Assembly (NCBI GenBank): GCA_951812725.1
Contig: OX638330.1
Span: 2,480,001-2,544,000 of the forward strand
Reading direction: 5' to 3'
DNA length: 64,000 nt
DNA from: an uncultured Caldilineaceae bacterium
GTDB lineage: Bacteria; Chloroflexota; Anaerolineae; Caldilineales; Caldilineaceae
Positions 17,808 to 26,955 of the stretch are shown one piece after another. The notes under the pieces are model-generated. The model had not been told where the DNA came from, did no database searches, and saw nothing but the letters and a program-made list of their open reading frames with translations. Each line of letters starts with the position of its first letter. The first letter of the stretch is position 1. A program made the translations under genes and the position numbers.

Positions 17808-18965
17808 ATGAGAGTCGATTCGGTTAAGACATTCTTGGTGGATTCGGGTTCGGCCAAGCACTGGCTGTTCGTCAAGGTTGAGACGAACGAAGGAATATAT
17901 GGTTGGGGCGAGGCCTACACGCAGCTAGACCGGGACCGGGTCATTGAGCGACAGATGGAAGAGCTCTCACGATACCTGGTGGGGAGATCCCCTTTTGACA
18001 TCAAGCAATTTATCTTCTCTGCCTATGCCGATTTTGCCGGTAAGCGCGGGAGCTTGGAGCTTTTCTGCGCGATCAGCGGTCTGGAACAGGCGCTGTGGGA
18101 CATTGTCGGCAAGGCCACCGGTCAGCCTGTGTACAACCTATTGGGTGGTCGAACACGCCGGCGGTTGCGCGTGTACGCAAATGGCTGGGGCGGCGCGCAG
18201 CCGCCGGACGAACTGGCTGACCGCGCCAAGGCCGTCGTTGAACGCGGCTTCACCGCGCTGAAGTTTGACCCGTTCCCTGGGCTCTGGCGGGCCTTTATCG
18301 ACCGCCAAGCGGAGGAGGAGGCGATAGACCGGGTGAGGGCAGTGCGGGAGGCGGTTGGCCCGGACGTAGACATTCTGGTCGAGGTGCACCGCCGGCTGGC
18401 GCCGATGCATGCGGTGCGGGTGGCGCGGGCGATGGAACCGTTTGCCCCGTTCTGGTTTGAGGAGCCGGTTTCCGCGCGTGACCTGGGCGCGCTGGCTGAG
18501 GTGCGAAAGGCAATTACCTTACCGGTGGTTACCGGAGAGGAGTTATACACGAAGAATGAATTTCGGGACGTATTTGCGCAGCGGGCCGCTGACATCCTCA
18601 ACCCCGACGTGTGCAACTGCGGCGGTATCCTGGAACTGCGCGAGATTGGCGCGATGGCTGAGGCCTATCATGTAGCCGTGGCGCCCCACAATTACAACAG
18701 TACGACAGTTGGCCTGGCGGCTACATTGCAGGCGTCGGCGGGGATGCCGAATTTTCTGATCACCGAATACTTTGTCAACTTTGAAGAGGTGGGCAAGGAG
18801 ATTGCGCAGCAGGCCTTCGAAGTTGAAGACAGCTTTATAACACTGCCCGATACGCCCGGTCTTGGCATCGATTTGGATGAGCACGCATTGGGGCAGCGTC
18901 CCTACCGGGCGCGATCGCTGCGTGATCTGCCATTGGACTCAGGTTACGACGTTGCTGGGGGTTGA
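17808..18965 (+). CDS. Enolase-superfamily (mandelate racemase/muconate lactonizing) sugar-acid enzyme
   Basis: A 385-residue enolase-superfamily enzyme with an N-terminal capping domain (1-120) and a TIM barrel. Visible ligand or catalytic positions are the acid in ILVEVHRR, the E in FWFEEPV, the E in VTGEELY, and the His in VAVAPHNYNS. The basic motif reads ALKFDPFP, with K-x-D in place of the classic K-x-K. The superfamily includes sugar-acid dehydratases and 3,6-anhydro-L-galactonate cycloisomerase of agar catabolism. Given the GH117-like and sulfatase genes nearby, the latter is an attractive guess, but galactonate or galactarate dehydratase is equally possible. It is transcribed toward a convergent nucleotidyltransferase gene. 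Confidence 0.85.
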   Translation: MRVDSVKTFLVDSGSAKHWLFVKVETNEGIYGWGEAYTQLDRDRVIERQMEELSRYLVGRSPFDIKQFIFSAYADFAGKRGSLELFCAISGLEQALWDIVGKATGQPVYNLLGGRTRRRLRVYANGWGGAQPPDELADRAKAVVERGFTALKFDPFPGLWRAFIDRQAEEEAIDRVRAVREAVGPDVDILVEVHRRLAPMHAVRVARAMEPFAPFWFEEPVSARDLGALAEVRKAITLPVVTGEELYTKNEFRDVFAQRAADILNPDVCNCGGILELREIGAMAEAYHVAVAPHNYNSTTVGLAATLQASAGMPNFLITEYFVNFEEVGKEIAQQAFEVEDSFITLPDTPGLGIDLDEHALGQRPYRARSLRDLPLDSGYDVAGG

Positions 18966-18981
18966 CTCTGGCCGTTCAGCC

Positions 18982-19530
18982 TTACAAGCGAGACTGATAC
19001 ATCTCCTTCAGAATCTCGAGTTTTTTGCGGTACTCTATTGGGTCCTGTCTCAGGCTTTCGATAGCAAAGCGGGCCATGATCTCGTCAAAGTATTGAATCA
19101 GCAAAGGTAGTTCAAGCCGTCCGTCATCCAGAAGCGTCAGCACGTCATCAAAGTCGCTTTCGGTACCCCTTTCAATCTTGCTGAGCGCGGTGCTGTACAA
19201 GTCAAAGTGAAAGACATCAAGCTGACCGTAACGGCCTATGCACTGGCTGCGCTCCTGGTGGCCCGAAGGAAGGGGAATGAACTCCGCAGGTGAGACCTTT
19301 TCGATATTCAGTGAGAGCTGTGCTTTCAGGTCGCGCACAGCCGCGACAAATGCGCTGTAATGTTCGTCGGCAACCTCGAAAGTGATGGCGATGTCAAGTG
19401 TTTGCTGGCGGAATCCTTCGTAGACCATCGTCGTACCCCCCACCAGGAAGAGACGGCCTGGCATCGCGAAACGTCGCCCCAGTCTCTGCAAGAACAGTTC
19501 TATTGCCTGACGGTCAGTCCGATGGCGCAT
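18982..19530 (-). CDS. DUF6036/AbiEii-like nucleotidyltransferase-fold protein
   Basis: A 182-residue protein with the nucleotidyltransferase opening LVGGTTMVYEG and a TLDIAITFEV segment. In this fold the second motif is usually D-x-D, and here the second Asp is Ala (D-I-A), so catalysis is doubtful. Such proteins often form toxin-antitoxin-like or abortive-infection pairs with an upstream partner. The partner gene at 19541 ends 10 bases before this start and carries the GGAG that would serve it. The R1 transposon lies just upstream of that partner. The call is by motif and context, and a degenerate or non-catalytic role is possible. Confidence 0.65.
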   Translation of the reverse strand: MRHRTDRQAIELFLQRLGRRFAMPGRLFLVGGTTMVYEGFRQQTLDIAITFEVADEHYSAFVAAVRDLKAQLSLNIEKVSPAEFIPLPSGHQERSQCIGRYGQLDVFHFDLYSTALSKIERGTESDFDDVLTLLDDGRLELPLLIQYFDEIMARFAIESLRQDPIEYRKKLEILKEMYQSRL

Positions 19531-19540
19531 AGGGTTGGTC

Positions 19541-20071
19541 TCATTTCTCCAACTTCAGCTGTTCAATGAAAAGATCCAGGGTCTGTTGTAAGGCGGTCAG
19601 ACGAGCAAATGGATATTGTGATCGCGCTTGCCAAGACTCTGCCAATTCATACAGCCCAGTTTTGCCGAATCGCTCCTCCGGCGGAGGCAGGTTCATTTGG
19701 CGGGAAAACAGGTCGGGCAAGAGGGTCATGTCTTCCAGATAAATGCCCAGACGTGACTGCCAGTGCCGTTGCAGGTAGACCGCGGCCATGTACAGGGTCT
19801 GCAAGTCCAAAGACAGAGAGGGGTCAAGACGATAGGCCAGCGCCGGGACAGACTCTGCTAGCGTTGGGTGCCGCAGAAAAAGGGGAACAATTGCCAATTG
19901 CAGGCGCGCGTCGGTTTGGCGCAGCAATGCGGTTAACAGGGGCACGGGAGAAGACAAGGCCTCGTCAACGCCGCCATCGCTGGGGGCAAGATAGGAGATG
20001 CCATGGTCGCGCAAGGCGGCGACCAAAGCCTCCCTCGGGTAACTCTGACAGGATTCTCGTTGCTCGTCCAA
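19541..20071 (-). CDS. Hypothetical partner of the nucleotidyltransferase gene, start disturbed by a transposon
   Basis: I do not recognise a domain. The clear coding part is Leu/Ala-rich and probably helical, running from about REALVAALRDHGISYLAPS to the C-terminal LDLFIEQLKLEK. I place the start at TTG 20071, with AGGA 6 bases upstream. An in-frame ATG at 20278 would add 69 residues, nearly all translated from the R1 transposon (20091-20401), so the longer form is probably not the ancestral protein. The insertion is within about 20 bases of the proposed start and probably separated the gene from its promoter. It forms a two-gene unit with the DUF6036-like gene and is perhaps the antitoxin-like member. 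Confidence 0.5.
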   Translation of the reverse strand: MDEQRESCQSYPREALVAALRDHGISYLAPSDGGVDEALSSPVPLLTALLRQTDARLQLAIVPLFLRHPTLAESVPALAYRLDPSLSLDLQTLYMAAVYLQRHWQSRLGIYLEDMTLLPDLFSRQMNLPPPEERFGKTGLYELAESWQARSQYPFARLTALQQTLDLFIEQLKLEK

Positions 20072-20090
20072 GACTGTTCCTATCTTCGCG

Positions 20091-20401
20091 GTAACCACTA
20101 AGCCAACTACAGTGTCTGTTTTGACCAGCCCATTATCTCTGCCGCCATTCAGGCTAGCTGATTGCGTATTTGATTTGCGGCGGCCTCGTTGCTGGAGCGG
20201 CACTGCTGGAATGAGCACACTCGGTCGGTGAGGGATGGTTTTGTAGGGGGGCGTTGCGGGGGCGCAGCCCCTGCACAAGGGAGGGCCGAAGGCCCGACCG
20301 CCCAGAACTGCAGTGGTCAGTGATCAGTGGTTAGTGGTTAGTGAAAATCGCTTTCGCTCGCCTCGGTGAGGGTTGCGAATCAGTTGCGGCTGAATAGTTA
20401 C
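20091..20401 (+). mobile_element. R1 non-autonomous transposon, copy B (subtype II), complete with perfect target duplication
   Basis: A 311-bp element flanked by TCTTCGCG on both sides (20083-20090 and 20402-20409), a perfect 8-bp duplication. Left end GTAACCACTAAGCC; right end, reverse-complemented, GTAACTATTCAGCCGCAACT. It shares the GC-rich hairpin core with the other copies. The left half differs (contains GCTGGAATGAGCACAC), and it has an internal CAGTG/TTAGTGG micro-repeat, so it forms a second subtype shared with the fragment at 62690. It separates the nucleotidyltransferase pair from the upstream M81 gene. Confidence 0.9.
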
Positions 20402-20428
20402 TCTTCGCGTTCGAAATAGTGCAGGCCC

Positions 20429-21880
20429 CTAAGCAAACGGGGCGTCGACCCAGGGATACTTATTGAGGTCAACGCGTGTGAACGGAATCTCGGTATAGCG
20501 GGGCGCGACTGCACCTGGTGCGGCCATGTAGATGATTTTCGATGCGATCGGCGCGAAACCGGCATAGAAGTGTTGTGAAGACTTTACCACCATCAGGCGC
20601 TTCTGACTCGGATCGATGCCGTGGTTGCTGAATACATCCGGGCTGAACGCTTGAACGCGCCTGCTGGAAAGAATGATATCAATGCCGTTGCAGTGCAGGC
20701 AGACGGAATCGCCGCAAGGGATGCGGACGGGGTCGCCTTGCTGGGGCCATTCCTGGACCATTTCCTCGACGATGCTTGACACTGTGACGGTAAGGTCGAG
20801 CGGGTCGCCGGACATGGGGCCCATCTTGCCTCCGAGGCGCAGTTCCAGTTTAGCGCCGACGCCGCCTGAGATGGCGACCTGTACGGCGATTGGATCCCAC
20901 ATCATGGCAACGGCGGCGTTTTCGATGCCTTGATCCAGCATTGCCTTGAGCATGAACGTCGAGTCGCTGCCGGCGCCGCCGCCGGCATTGTCGGCGCGGT
21001 CGGCGATGACTACTGGACCGGGTGGAGCCGTTTGTGCCTGGGCAAGCGCTTCATCAATCGTGTGAGGGGTTTGGTCGAGTTCGCGGCGCATGCCATGGAA
21101 TCTCCGCCCGATCTCTTCTGCCACTTGAGCGGCCTTTTCGGCATCGCCATCGGTGATTGCCAAAGCCTGCGCGCCGCAGGTGGGGACGTCTGCCCAGGGG
21201 AAGCAGTGGACCAGTGAGATGGAAAGGATTCCATCTTTTCCTTCCATAGCCAGGATTTCGTCTACAAAGCTGCGCAGTGGTTCATACGAGGTCAGGTAAA
21301 GGCCGATCATGCGGCAGTCAAACAGAGCCATGGTTGGGCTTGTCTTGCCTTCGGCGGCATCGGCGATAATGTTGAAAAGGTCAGCGGCTCGATTGACGAC
21401 GTCGGTATGCGGATACTCTTTGTAGAGTACGATTGCGTCGGCGGTGTCGATCATGGCCTGGGTGACATCGCAGTGGAGGTCCAGTTCGACACCGATTTTT
21501 GCGTCTGGCCCGACGATTTGTCGAACACGATCGATGATGTCGGTCTCGCAGTCGTCGTACCCTTCCGCTACCATGGCGCCGTGCAGCCCCAGCAGGACGA
21601 TATCTACAGGCATGGCGGCTTGCAATCTTTGGAGGAGCTCATCACGCAGGCTTTCGTAGGTACTGCGAGTCGTCAGGCCGGCGGGCTGTGCGTTGGCGTA
21701 CAATCCAAAGACGTACTCCCAGCCACGGGCGCGCGTGTCCGATTCGAACTGGTCGAAAGCCCTCATCGTGCCTTCTTCGACGTCATCCTCAGGGCGAATG
21801 ACTGTGTAATCGCGCATGCCAGTGGGCATTGGCGAAAAGGTATTGGTTTCGGTCGAGATCCCGCCTGCAAATACTTTCAT
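20429..21880 (-). CDS. M81-family metallopeptidase (MlrC/microcystinase C-like)
   Basis: A 483-residue protein starting at ATG 21880 with AAAGG about 9 bases upstream; an open frame to 21997 lacks such a site. It opens KVFAGGISTETNTFSP, the hallmark of the MlrC family, with metal-site candidates in GVELDLHCDVT and ADRADNAGGGAGSD and a C-terminal SSQHFYAGF. MlrC is a zinc peptidase acting on linearised microcystin, but most bacterial homologues sit beside transport and PhyH-like genes and have unknown small peptide or amide substrates. It is divergently arranged with the MocA-type gene at 22106, across 225 bases that may hold both promoters. No signal peptide, so a cytoplasmic location is likely. 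Confidence 0.88.
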   Translation of the reverse strand: MKVFAGGISTETNTFSPMPTGMRDYTVIRPEDDVEEGTMRAFDQFESDTRARGWEYVFGLYANAQPAGLTTRSTYESLRDELLQRLQAAMPVDIVLLGLHGAMVAEGYDDCETDIIDRVRQIVGPDAKIGVELDLHCDVTQAMIDTADAIVLYKEYPHTDVVNRAADLFNIIADAAEGKTSPTMALFDCRMIGLYLTSYEPLRSFVDEILAMEGKDGILSISLVHCFPWADVPTCGAQALAITDGDAEKAAQVAEEIGRRFHGMRRELDQTPHTIDEALAQAQTAPPGPVVIADRADNAGGGAGSDSTFMLKAMLDQGIENAAVAMMWDPIAVQVAISGGVGAKLELRLGGKMGPMSGDPLDLTVTVSSIVEEMVQEWPQQGDPVRIPCGDSVCLHCNGIDIILSSRRVQAFSPDVFSNHGIDPSQKRLMVVKSSQHFYAGFAPIASKIIYMAAPGAVAPRYTEIPFTRVDLNKYPWVDAPFA

Positions 21881-22105
21881 TGCATCAACCTTTCTTTGGA
21901 ACGATAATAGGGGTAGGACACTTCGTTTGGATAGACAAAGACATGGATAAAGACAATGTGGTAGGGCGGTGCTGCCATTTGAACCGAATGTTAGCATAGG
22001 TGGCCGCTGCAGGGTATTATCTCACGGCGCGTAGAGTGGTCCCGACGGGAGCCGCGATCTAGTGAGCCGCAAGCATTTCCAGCCTCCAAACAAGGACAGC
22101 AGAGG

Positions 22106-23119
22106 ATGACAACTGAATCGCAGAAGGTTTATCGGGTGGCGCTGGTAGGGACCGGGGGGATAGCGCGCGGGCATGCGACGGCTTGTGAGAATTCTGACAG
22201 GGCCGAACTCGCGGCGGTATGTGATGTTTCGGATGAAGCTCTTGAACGGTTCACGCAGCAGTTTGCGGTGCCTCATGTATATTCCTCGTTGGAGGAGATG
22301 CTGGCGGCTGGGGAATACGATATTGCCGTAATCTGCGTCTGGGGTGTTTTGCATGCGCAGGTGGGAATGCAGTTGGCGGCCTCAGGACGGGTGCGGGCGA
22401 TCCTGTGCGAGAAGCCGTTTACGCAGAGTGAAGCAGAGGCCAGAGCCTTTGTGGCGGCCGGCGATGAGAATGACGTTCTGGTAGCAGAGGCTTTCAAATT
22501 CCGGCACCACCCAATGCATTTGAAGGCGGAGGAGATAGTCAGGCAGGGCGGGATTGGCAAGTTGCTCAATGTACGCAGCACATTTTGTACAAACGTAGCT
22601 TATGAAACACGGCGCCCTGAATACAACTGGCGATGGAACCGGGGCCAGGGGGGAGGGGCTATCTACGACCTGGCATGCTACAACGTACACCATGCTCGCA
22701 ATATCTTTGGCGGGGAGCCGGAAATCGTTTTTGCGGCGCAGACAAAAGGTGTCGAGGTTGACGACGCTGCCTACATTTCGCTTGTTTTTGCCGGCGGTCG
22801 GACGGCTCAGATATCGGTGGGATTTGACGGATGGGCTTCGCAGTACGCGGAGATCAGCGGTGACGCCGGTCTGTTGCGCATTGCCAAGGCGTGGAACAAC
22901 GAGAATCAGGACGTGACATTGGAACACCATTCGGCGGCAGGAGTTGAGGAGATAGAATTTCCGCCAACGCACCAGTTTACGCATCAGCTGGAACATCTCT
23001 GCGACTGCCTCGAGAGCGGGTTAGACCATCGAATTCCGCCGCACAACAGTATCGCACAGATGCGGGTGTTGGATGCGATTGCAGAGTCGATGCAGACCGG
23101 CGCGGCTGTTCGGCTTTGA
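22106..23119 (+). CDS. Gfo/Idh/MocA-family NAD(P)-dependent oxidoreductase
   Basis: A 337-residue oxidoreductase with an N-terminal Rossmann fold (VALVGTGGIARGHA, residues about 11-24), the acidic strand-end VCDVS, and the family signature CEKPFTQS containing the Glu-Lys-Pro triad. The C-terminal half is the alpha/beta substrate domain, with YNWRWNRGQGGGAIYDLACY around the usual catalytic region. Such enzymes oxidise or epimerise sugars and cyclitols with NAD(P). AAGGA sits 8 bases before the ATG. The next gene downstream encodes a PhyH dioxygenase, and the divergent neighbour is an M81 peptidase. Confidence 0.9.
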   Translation: MTTESQKVYRVALVGTGGIARGHATACENSDRAELAAVCDVSDEALERFTQQFAVPHVYSSLEEMLAAGEYDIAVICVWGVLHAQVGMQLAASGRVRAILCEKPFTQSEAEARAFVAAGDENDVLVAEAFKFRHHPMHLKAEEIVRQGGIGKLLNVRSTFCTNVAYETRRPEYNWRWNRGQGGGAIYDLACYNVHHARNIFGGEPEIVFAAQTKGVEVDDAAYISLVFAGGRTAQISVGFDGWASQYAEISGDAGLLRIAKAWNNENQDVTLEHHSAAGVEEIEFPPTHQFTHQLEHLCDCLESGLDHRIPPHNSIAQMRVLDAIAESMQTGAAVRL

Positions 23120-23260
23120 TTTGACGGAAGAGTTGACAAAGGGGCGACGGTTGGATAGGATTTTGTCGACCCCTACTCAGAAAGGCCCGCCGCCCAAAAA
23201 GGATCAAGGCGTCGGGAGTAAAGCTGGATCGCCCAAGCGAGCCCACAGGAGAACTGAACC

Positions 23261-24106
23261 ATGGCAGTCCTTGACGCAATTCCGGATATGGAGCGGGATC
23301 TGAGGTATTTCCCCACGACGACGACAGAGCCGAAGAAGCTGACGCTTGAGCAGATTGACCATTTCAATGAAAAAGGGTATGTCTTTCCCATTGATCTTTT
23401 CTCCGAGGAAGAGGTCAACGCCAACCGTACGTATTTTGACAGTCTCTTGAAGATGGCAGCGGACGCGGGGCTAGACAGTTATTCAGTGGAGAGCTGGCAC
23501 ACGCACTGCGCCGGCGTCTACGATCTGGTAACGGACGATCGAATTCTGGACTATGTTGAGGACATAATTGGGCCAAACATTGTTTGCACGATGACGCACT
23601 ACTTCTCCAAGATGCCTGGGGACATTAAGTCAGTTTACTGGCACCAGGACGCTTCGTTCTGGGCGTTGACGCCAAGTAAGGTTGTGACGGTGTGGTTGGC
23701 GATCGATGATGTAGACGTGGAAAACGGTGCGATGAAGCTATTCACGGGCACACATTTGATGGGCCGCATTCCGTTTGAATGGGTGACTGATGAGGAAGAC
23801 GGCGTACTCAACCAGCACGTCCACAACCCGGAGCAATATGGGCAGCCGGTATCGGTTGCGTTGAAGGCCGGTCAGATATCGCTGCACACTGACATGCTCT
23901 TGCACGGCTCACAGCCGAATCCTTCCAACCGCCGCCGATGTGGACTGACACTTCGCTATTTTCCAGCGGACGTGCGAGGAAGCGAGCCGGAGAGCGCGCC
24001 GGGCATCATTGCGCGCGGGGTCGACCCGGACGGTTACTGGCAGCCAATGCCGCGGCCGGAGGGAGAAGCGATTCCGCCTCGAAAACTCGAGGCGAAGACG
24101 GAGTAG
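23261..24106 (+). CDS. PhyH-family Fe(II)/2-oxoglutarate dioxygenase
   Basis: A 281-residue phytanoyl-CoA dioxygenase-like protein with an intact facial triad: H128-Q-D130 in SVYWHQDASFW, and distal H215 in MLLHGSQPNPSNRRRCG, with the following Arg cluster (about 224-226) for 2-oxoglutarate. Start at 23261, with AGGAG 9 bases upstream. It likely hydroxylates a small metabolite in the cytoplasm. It follows a MocA-type gene by 141 bases on the same strand and faces another PhyH gene across a bidirectional terminator at 24208-24252. The two facing genes are not close copies. Confidence 0.9.
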   Translation: MAVLDAIPDMERDLRYFPTTTTEPKKLTLEQIDHFNEKGYVFPIDLFSEEEVNANRTYFDSLLKMAADAGLDSYSVESWHTHCAGVYDLVTDDRILDYVEDIIGPNIVCTMTHYFSKMPGDIKSVYWHQDASFWALTPSKVVTVWLAIDDVDVENGAMKLFTGTHLMGRIPFEWVTDEEDGVLNQHVHNPEQYGQPVSVALKAGQISLHTDMLLHGSQPNPSNRRRCGLTLRYFPADVRGSEPESAPGIIARGVDPDGYWQPMPRPEGEAIPPRKLEAKTE

Positions 24107-24207
24107 ATAGGGGCTTACGAGGGCAGATATGGGAGTCAGGCGCGGTTGCGGCTCTTTGGCCTTGAGGATGGTTCCGAATTGGAACCTGGTTTTTTTTCGG
24201 AATTGAA

Positions 24208-24252
24208 ACGGCGCAACATTCCAGTTGATGGGATGTGTTGCGCCGTTTTCTT
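24208..24252. terminator. Bidirectional intrinsic terminator between convergent genes
   Basis: An 11-bp perfect stem (ACGGCGCAACA with its complement) has a loop of about 17 bases and is followed by TTTTC on the plus strand. On the minus strand the stem is followed by TTTCAATT. It separates the convergent PhyH genes at 23261 and 24292. Confidence 0.8.
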
Positions 24253-24291
24253 TATTGACTGAGATAGGGGGCCAACTAAATGCGAACTTGC

Positions 24292-25086
24292 TCAGGCAGC
24301 AACAGCGTCCTCGAACAGCGAAGGGAAGTGTCGGTAGGGATCCCCCGGATCGCGGAATAGTATTTGCTGGCGCGGCGTCAATTCGGCGTTGGACGGCGGC
24401 TGGACACGTTTCGCGGTCCAGGCTACGTGTGAGACACAGTATTTGTAGAGCAGCGCGCGCCGGTCATGTTGTGCTTCCCAGGCGGCTGTGCCATGTGTCA
24501 GGGACTCGGTAAACAGGATTGCCGAGCCGGCGGGCGCCTCGGGGATGATGACGTTGGCGGCATTTTCGGGGGCTTCGGAAATCTGTTGGGGCAGCTTGTA
24601 GTTGCTCTTGTGACTGCCGGGAATGCAGCAGAACCCGCCCTTGCCTGGTCCGGTGTCGGTCAGGCACCAGGTGACGACGACGAAACCGTTGTAGATCTGG
24701 TCGTCGCGGAAGGGCACGTATTCGCCTTGTTGCGCACCGGTGGTGGGAGAGGTGGCGCCGTAGTCCGCATGCAGCTTTCCTCTCCCCATGCCATCGCGCA
24801 TGTACATACCGTAGATTCTGTCGAGCCGGAAGCAGTCACCAAGGCGGAAGCGCAGAATCGGCATGATGCGATGATGGTCCAAGAGATCGCAGAAGGGCTG
24901 GCCCCATTCGAGGAAACCGGGTCCGTCGGGGGCGCGGCCGAAGCGTTGCGGGTGGCCAGGGGCAGGCAGCTGTTGTTTGTCCAGCAGACGGTTGAGGTCA
25001 GCGACTTCAGTGGCGTTGAGAGCATCTTCTATCACCAGGTAGCCCTGGACGTCGAATTGATACTGAAGTAGATGAAGGTCGCTCAT
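24292..25086 (-). CDS. PhyH-family Fe(II)/2-oxoglutarate dioxygenase
   Basis: A 264-residue protein starting at ATG 25086 with GAGGA upstream; the frame extends to 25128 without a better start. The facial triad is H106-A-D108 in GKLHADYGATSP and H198 in TESLTHGTAAW, with the DRRALLYKY strand providing the likely 2-oxoglutarate Arg. The central strand CCIPGSHKSNY is typical of the family. It is a single gene bounded by the bidirectional terminator and, upstream, by the FN3 protein gene on the same strand. Substrate unknown. Confidence 0.88.
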   Translation of the reverse strand: MSDLHLLQYQFDVQGYLVIEDALNATEVADLNRLLDKQQLPAPGHPQRFGRAPDGPGFLEWGQPFCDLLDHHRIMPILRFRLGDCFRLDRIYGMYMRDGMGRGKLHADYGATSPTTGAQQGEYVPFRDDQIYNGFVVVTWCLTDTGPGKGGFCCIPGSHKSNYKLPQQISEAPENAANVIIPEAPAGSAILFTESLTHGTAAWEAQHDRRALLYKYCVSHVAWTAKRVQPPSNAELTPRQQILFRDPGDPYRHFPSLFEDAVAA

Positions 25087-25296
25087 TTTTGTCCTCTTTA
25101 CTCGAGTGATATTCCTGTTGTGGACCAATGCGGGGGAAGCCTAGCGGCTCACATCTTACGACAGTTTGTGGACAGGCGCAACAGTTTCGAAAAGTAATCG
25201 GACGGCCCAGCGAGTCCCATGTGAGGGGCCGCTGCGCCGTCCGAGTTCAATTCAGTGCACGTGATTTGGTCCAGCGTTACGTGTGCATGCCTAGGG

Positions 25297-26175
25297 TTAT
25301 TCTATTGCTTCCTGAACCGGGCCGATAGTCGAGCTCAGTCCGCGCTTCGGGATGCCATCGCTGTCGACGTAGGTCACGTAGACTCGCAAGAAACTGCCGA
25401 CGTCTGCGCTAACCGGCGTGTACGCTGAGGTGTCGTCGATGGCCGGGTTGACAATGTCGGTCCAGTCGCTGAGCGCATCGTCAGAGCTCTGCCACTGCCA
25501 GTCGCCGAGTTCGGAGTAGGCGTCCTGGGAGAGCGTTAGCTGGGCGGAGATCTCCTGGCCGACGGTAGGTCGTTGGTCGGTGTTGAACCAGACAACATTT
25601 GTTTCAGTCTGGGGCGTGGGTGCGGGCGTTGGCGTAGCGGTCGGTTCAGGCATAGGCGTTGGCCCGGGCCCTGGAACCAGCCCATTGGAGGGGAACCAGT
25701 CCGACCAGGCGCCGGCACCGAGAAGGTTGCGCCCTCGAGTTCGGAATCGATAGACCCTTTCCGGATCGAGCCCTTTGACCGTGTAAGAGACTTCTTCTGT
25801 ACCTTCGGTGACACCCAGAATCGAAATCTCACCCTCGGTTGTCCAGGACTCGCCGGTGCCCACAGATCTCCACTGGATATCGTATGAAGATACGTGGAGC
25901 AGGGGCAGAGAAAGTGGTACGGGGGCGGTAGCGAATTGAACTGTCAACTCTTCCATTGAATGTTGCTGGACTTGGCCAGTGATGGCCTTTGGAGGAGGCG
26001 CCATACTTATGGCGGCAAAAATTGCGCCTGCGACGATAAGCGCCCCAACGATGGCCAATGAGACCTTGCTAATCAGGAGGCGCAGCATGGCTACAAACAT
26101 GCTGAAAATCACTTGCAGGAACACACGCAGGACCATCTGTACGCGATTTACTTCTCTTACTGGCAGGTTTGCCAT
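25297..26175 (-). CDS. Membrane-anchored protein with FN3 and Ig-like domains
   Basis: A 292-residue protein. After a short basic N-terminus, long hydrophobic segments (about 15-62, including VSLAIVGALIVAGAIFAAIS) anchor it, with the rest probably outside. A fibronectin-III-like domain follows (about 75-165, ending RFRTRGRNLLGAGAWSDWF), then a Pro/Thr linker (PTATPTPAPTP). One Ig-like repeat of the WQWQSSDD...YTPVSADVG...IGPV type closes the protein, the same unit that occurs three times in the neighbour at 26956. AGGAGG precedes the ATG at 26175, and a good promoter lies at 26293-26321. It is likely a surface adhesion or scaffolding protein without visible enzyme motifs. Confidence 0.72.
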   Translation of the reverse strand: MANLPVREVNRVQMVLRVFLQVIFSMFVAMLRLLISKVSLAIVGALIVAGAIFAAISMAPPPKAITGQVQQHSMEELTVQFATAPVPLSLPLLHVSSYDIQWRSVGTGESWTTEGEISILGVTEGTEEVSYTVKGLDPERVYRFRTRGRNLLGAGAWSDWFPSNGLVPGPGPTPMPEPTATPTPAPTPQTETNVVWFNTDQRPTVGQEISAQLTLSQDAYSELGDWQWQSSDDALSDWTDIVNPAIDDTSAYTPVSADVGSFLRVYVTYVDSDGIPKRGLSSTIGPVQEAIE

Positions 26176-26292
26176 TCTATCATCCTCCTGGCTCTAGTGT
26201 TTCGAGACTCCGTTTTGACGGGCTTCTTGAGAAAGACTCGACTTCCTACGATTGCTAAATAATGAGACTCTTACTGCAACTATTGGATTTTC

Positions 26293-26321
26293 AGTATAGT
26301 AGCTGCCATATCGTTTGTAAA
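26293..26321 (-). promoter_or_regulatory. Sigma-70-type promoter of the FN3/Ig protein gene
   Basis: On the minus strand TTTACA (26321-26316) and TATACT (26298-26293) are exactly 17 bases apart. The leader to the ATG at 26175 is about 110 bases. Confidence 0.5.
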
Positions 26322-26955
26322 TCCGATTGCTGTAAAAAACCAAGTGCAATTACGCGGCACATTTCCTACGAAATATCGGGAAATTACACTGGTAGAGGTC
26401 CTTTTGTTGTGTTGAAAAGACACCTAAGCCGGTCATGATTTCGACTTCGACAGCATGGCTACGATCTGTCGACGTTTCCAAGGAATTGATAAAACGTAGG
26501 GCATGCGTTTACTTGATCTTGAAACGAGAGGAGAGGGGACCATCGATAGAAAGGACACAGCCAGAACCAAGATTTGGCAGGTCTGGTTGCGTGGTATTCT
26601 TTGCACTTCACTACGGAGGGTTTGGGGGTACGGGAGAAGCAATTAATGAAGACGGGGTGGTTTCGCGGGACCGGACGGGCTGGCCAGAGGGTGGAATGCA
26701 GGGACAGAGCGGAGCGGTCAGCAGTTAGGGGAATTTCGCGAACTGCAGTTCAAAGAGTATGGGTCGGTCAGGTGAGAGGGAGACGTGTGGGTCATGCGCA
26801 CCGGCTTCGCTCGCTTCACACTGTGTCTTGCGTGCAAGACACAGATGTGGGTTGTGGAATCGACGCGCGAGATTTCATTGGGCGGCGGAGCCGCTCAGGC
26901 GCGAACTTGCTCTTTCTGAGGCGTAGCGGAATGAAGTCGAAGTGGATTGCGGCGG
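26322..26955. other. Intergenic, no gene recognised
   Basis: About 630 bases between two surface-protein genes. Short open frames on both strands have no ribosome binding site or recognisable motif. I see no repeat family member here. Confidence 0.5.
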
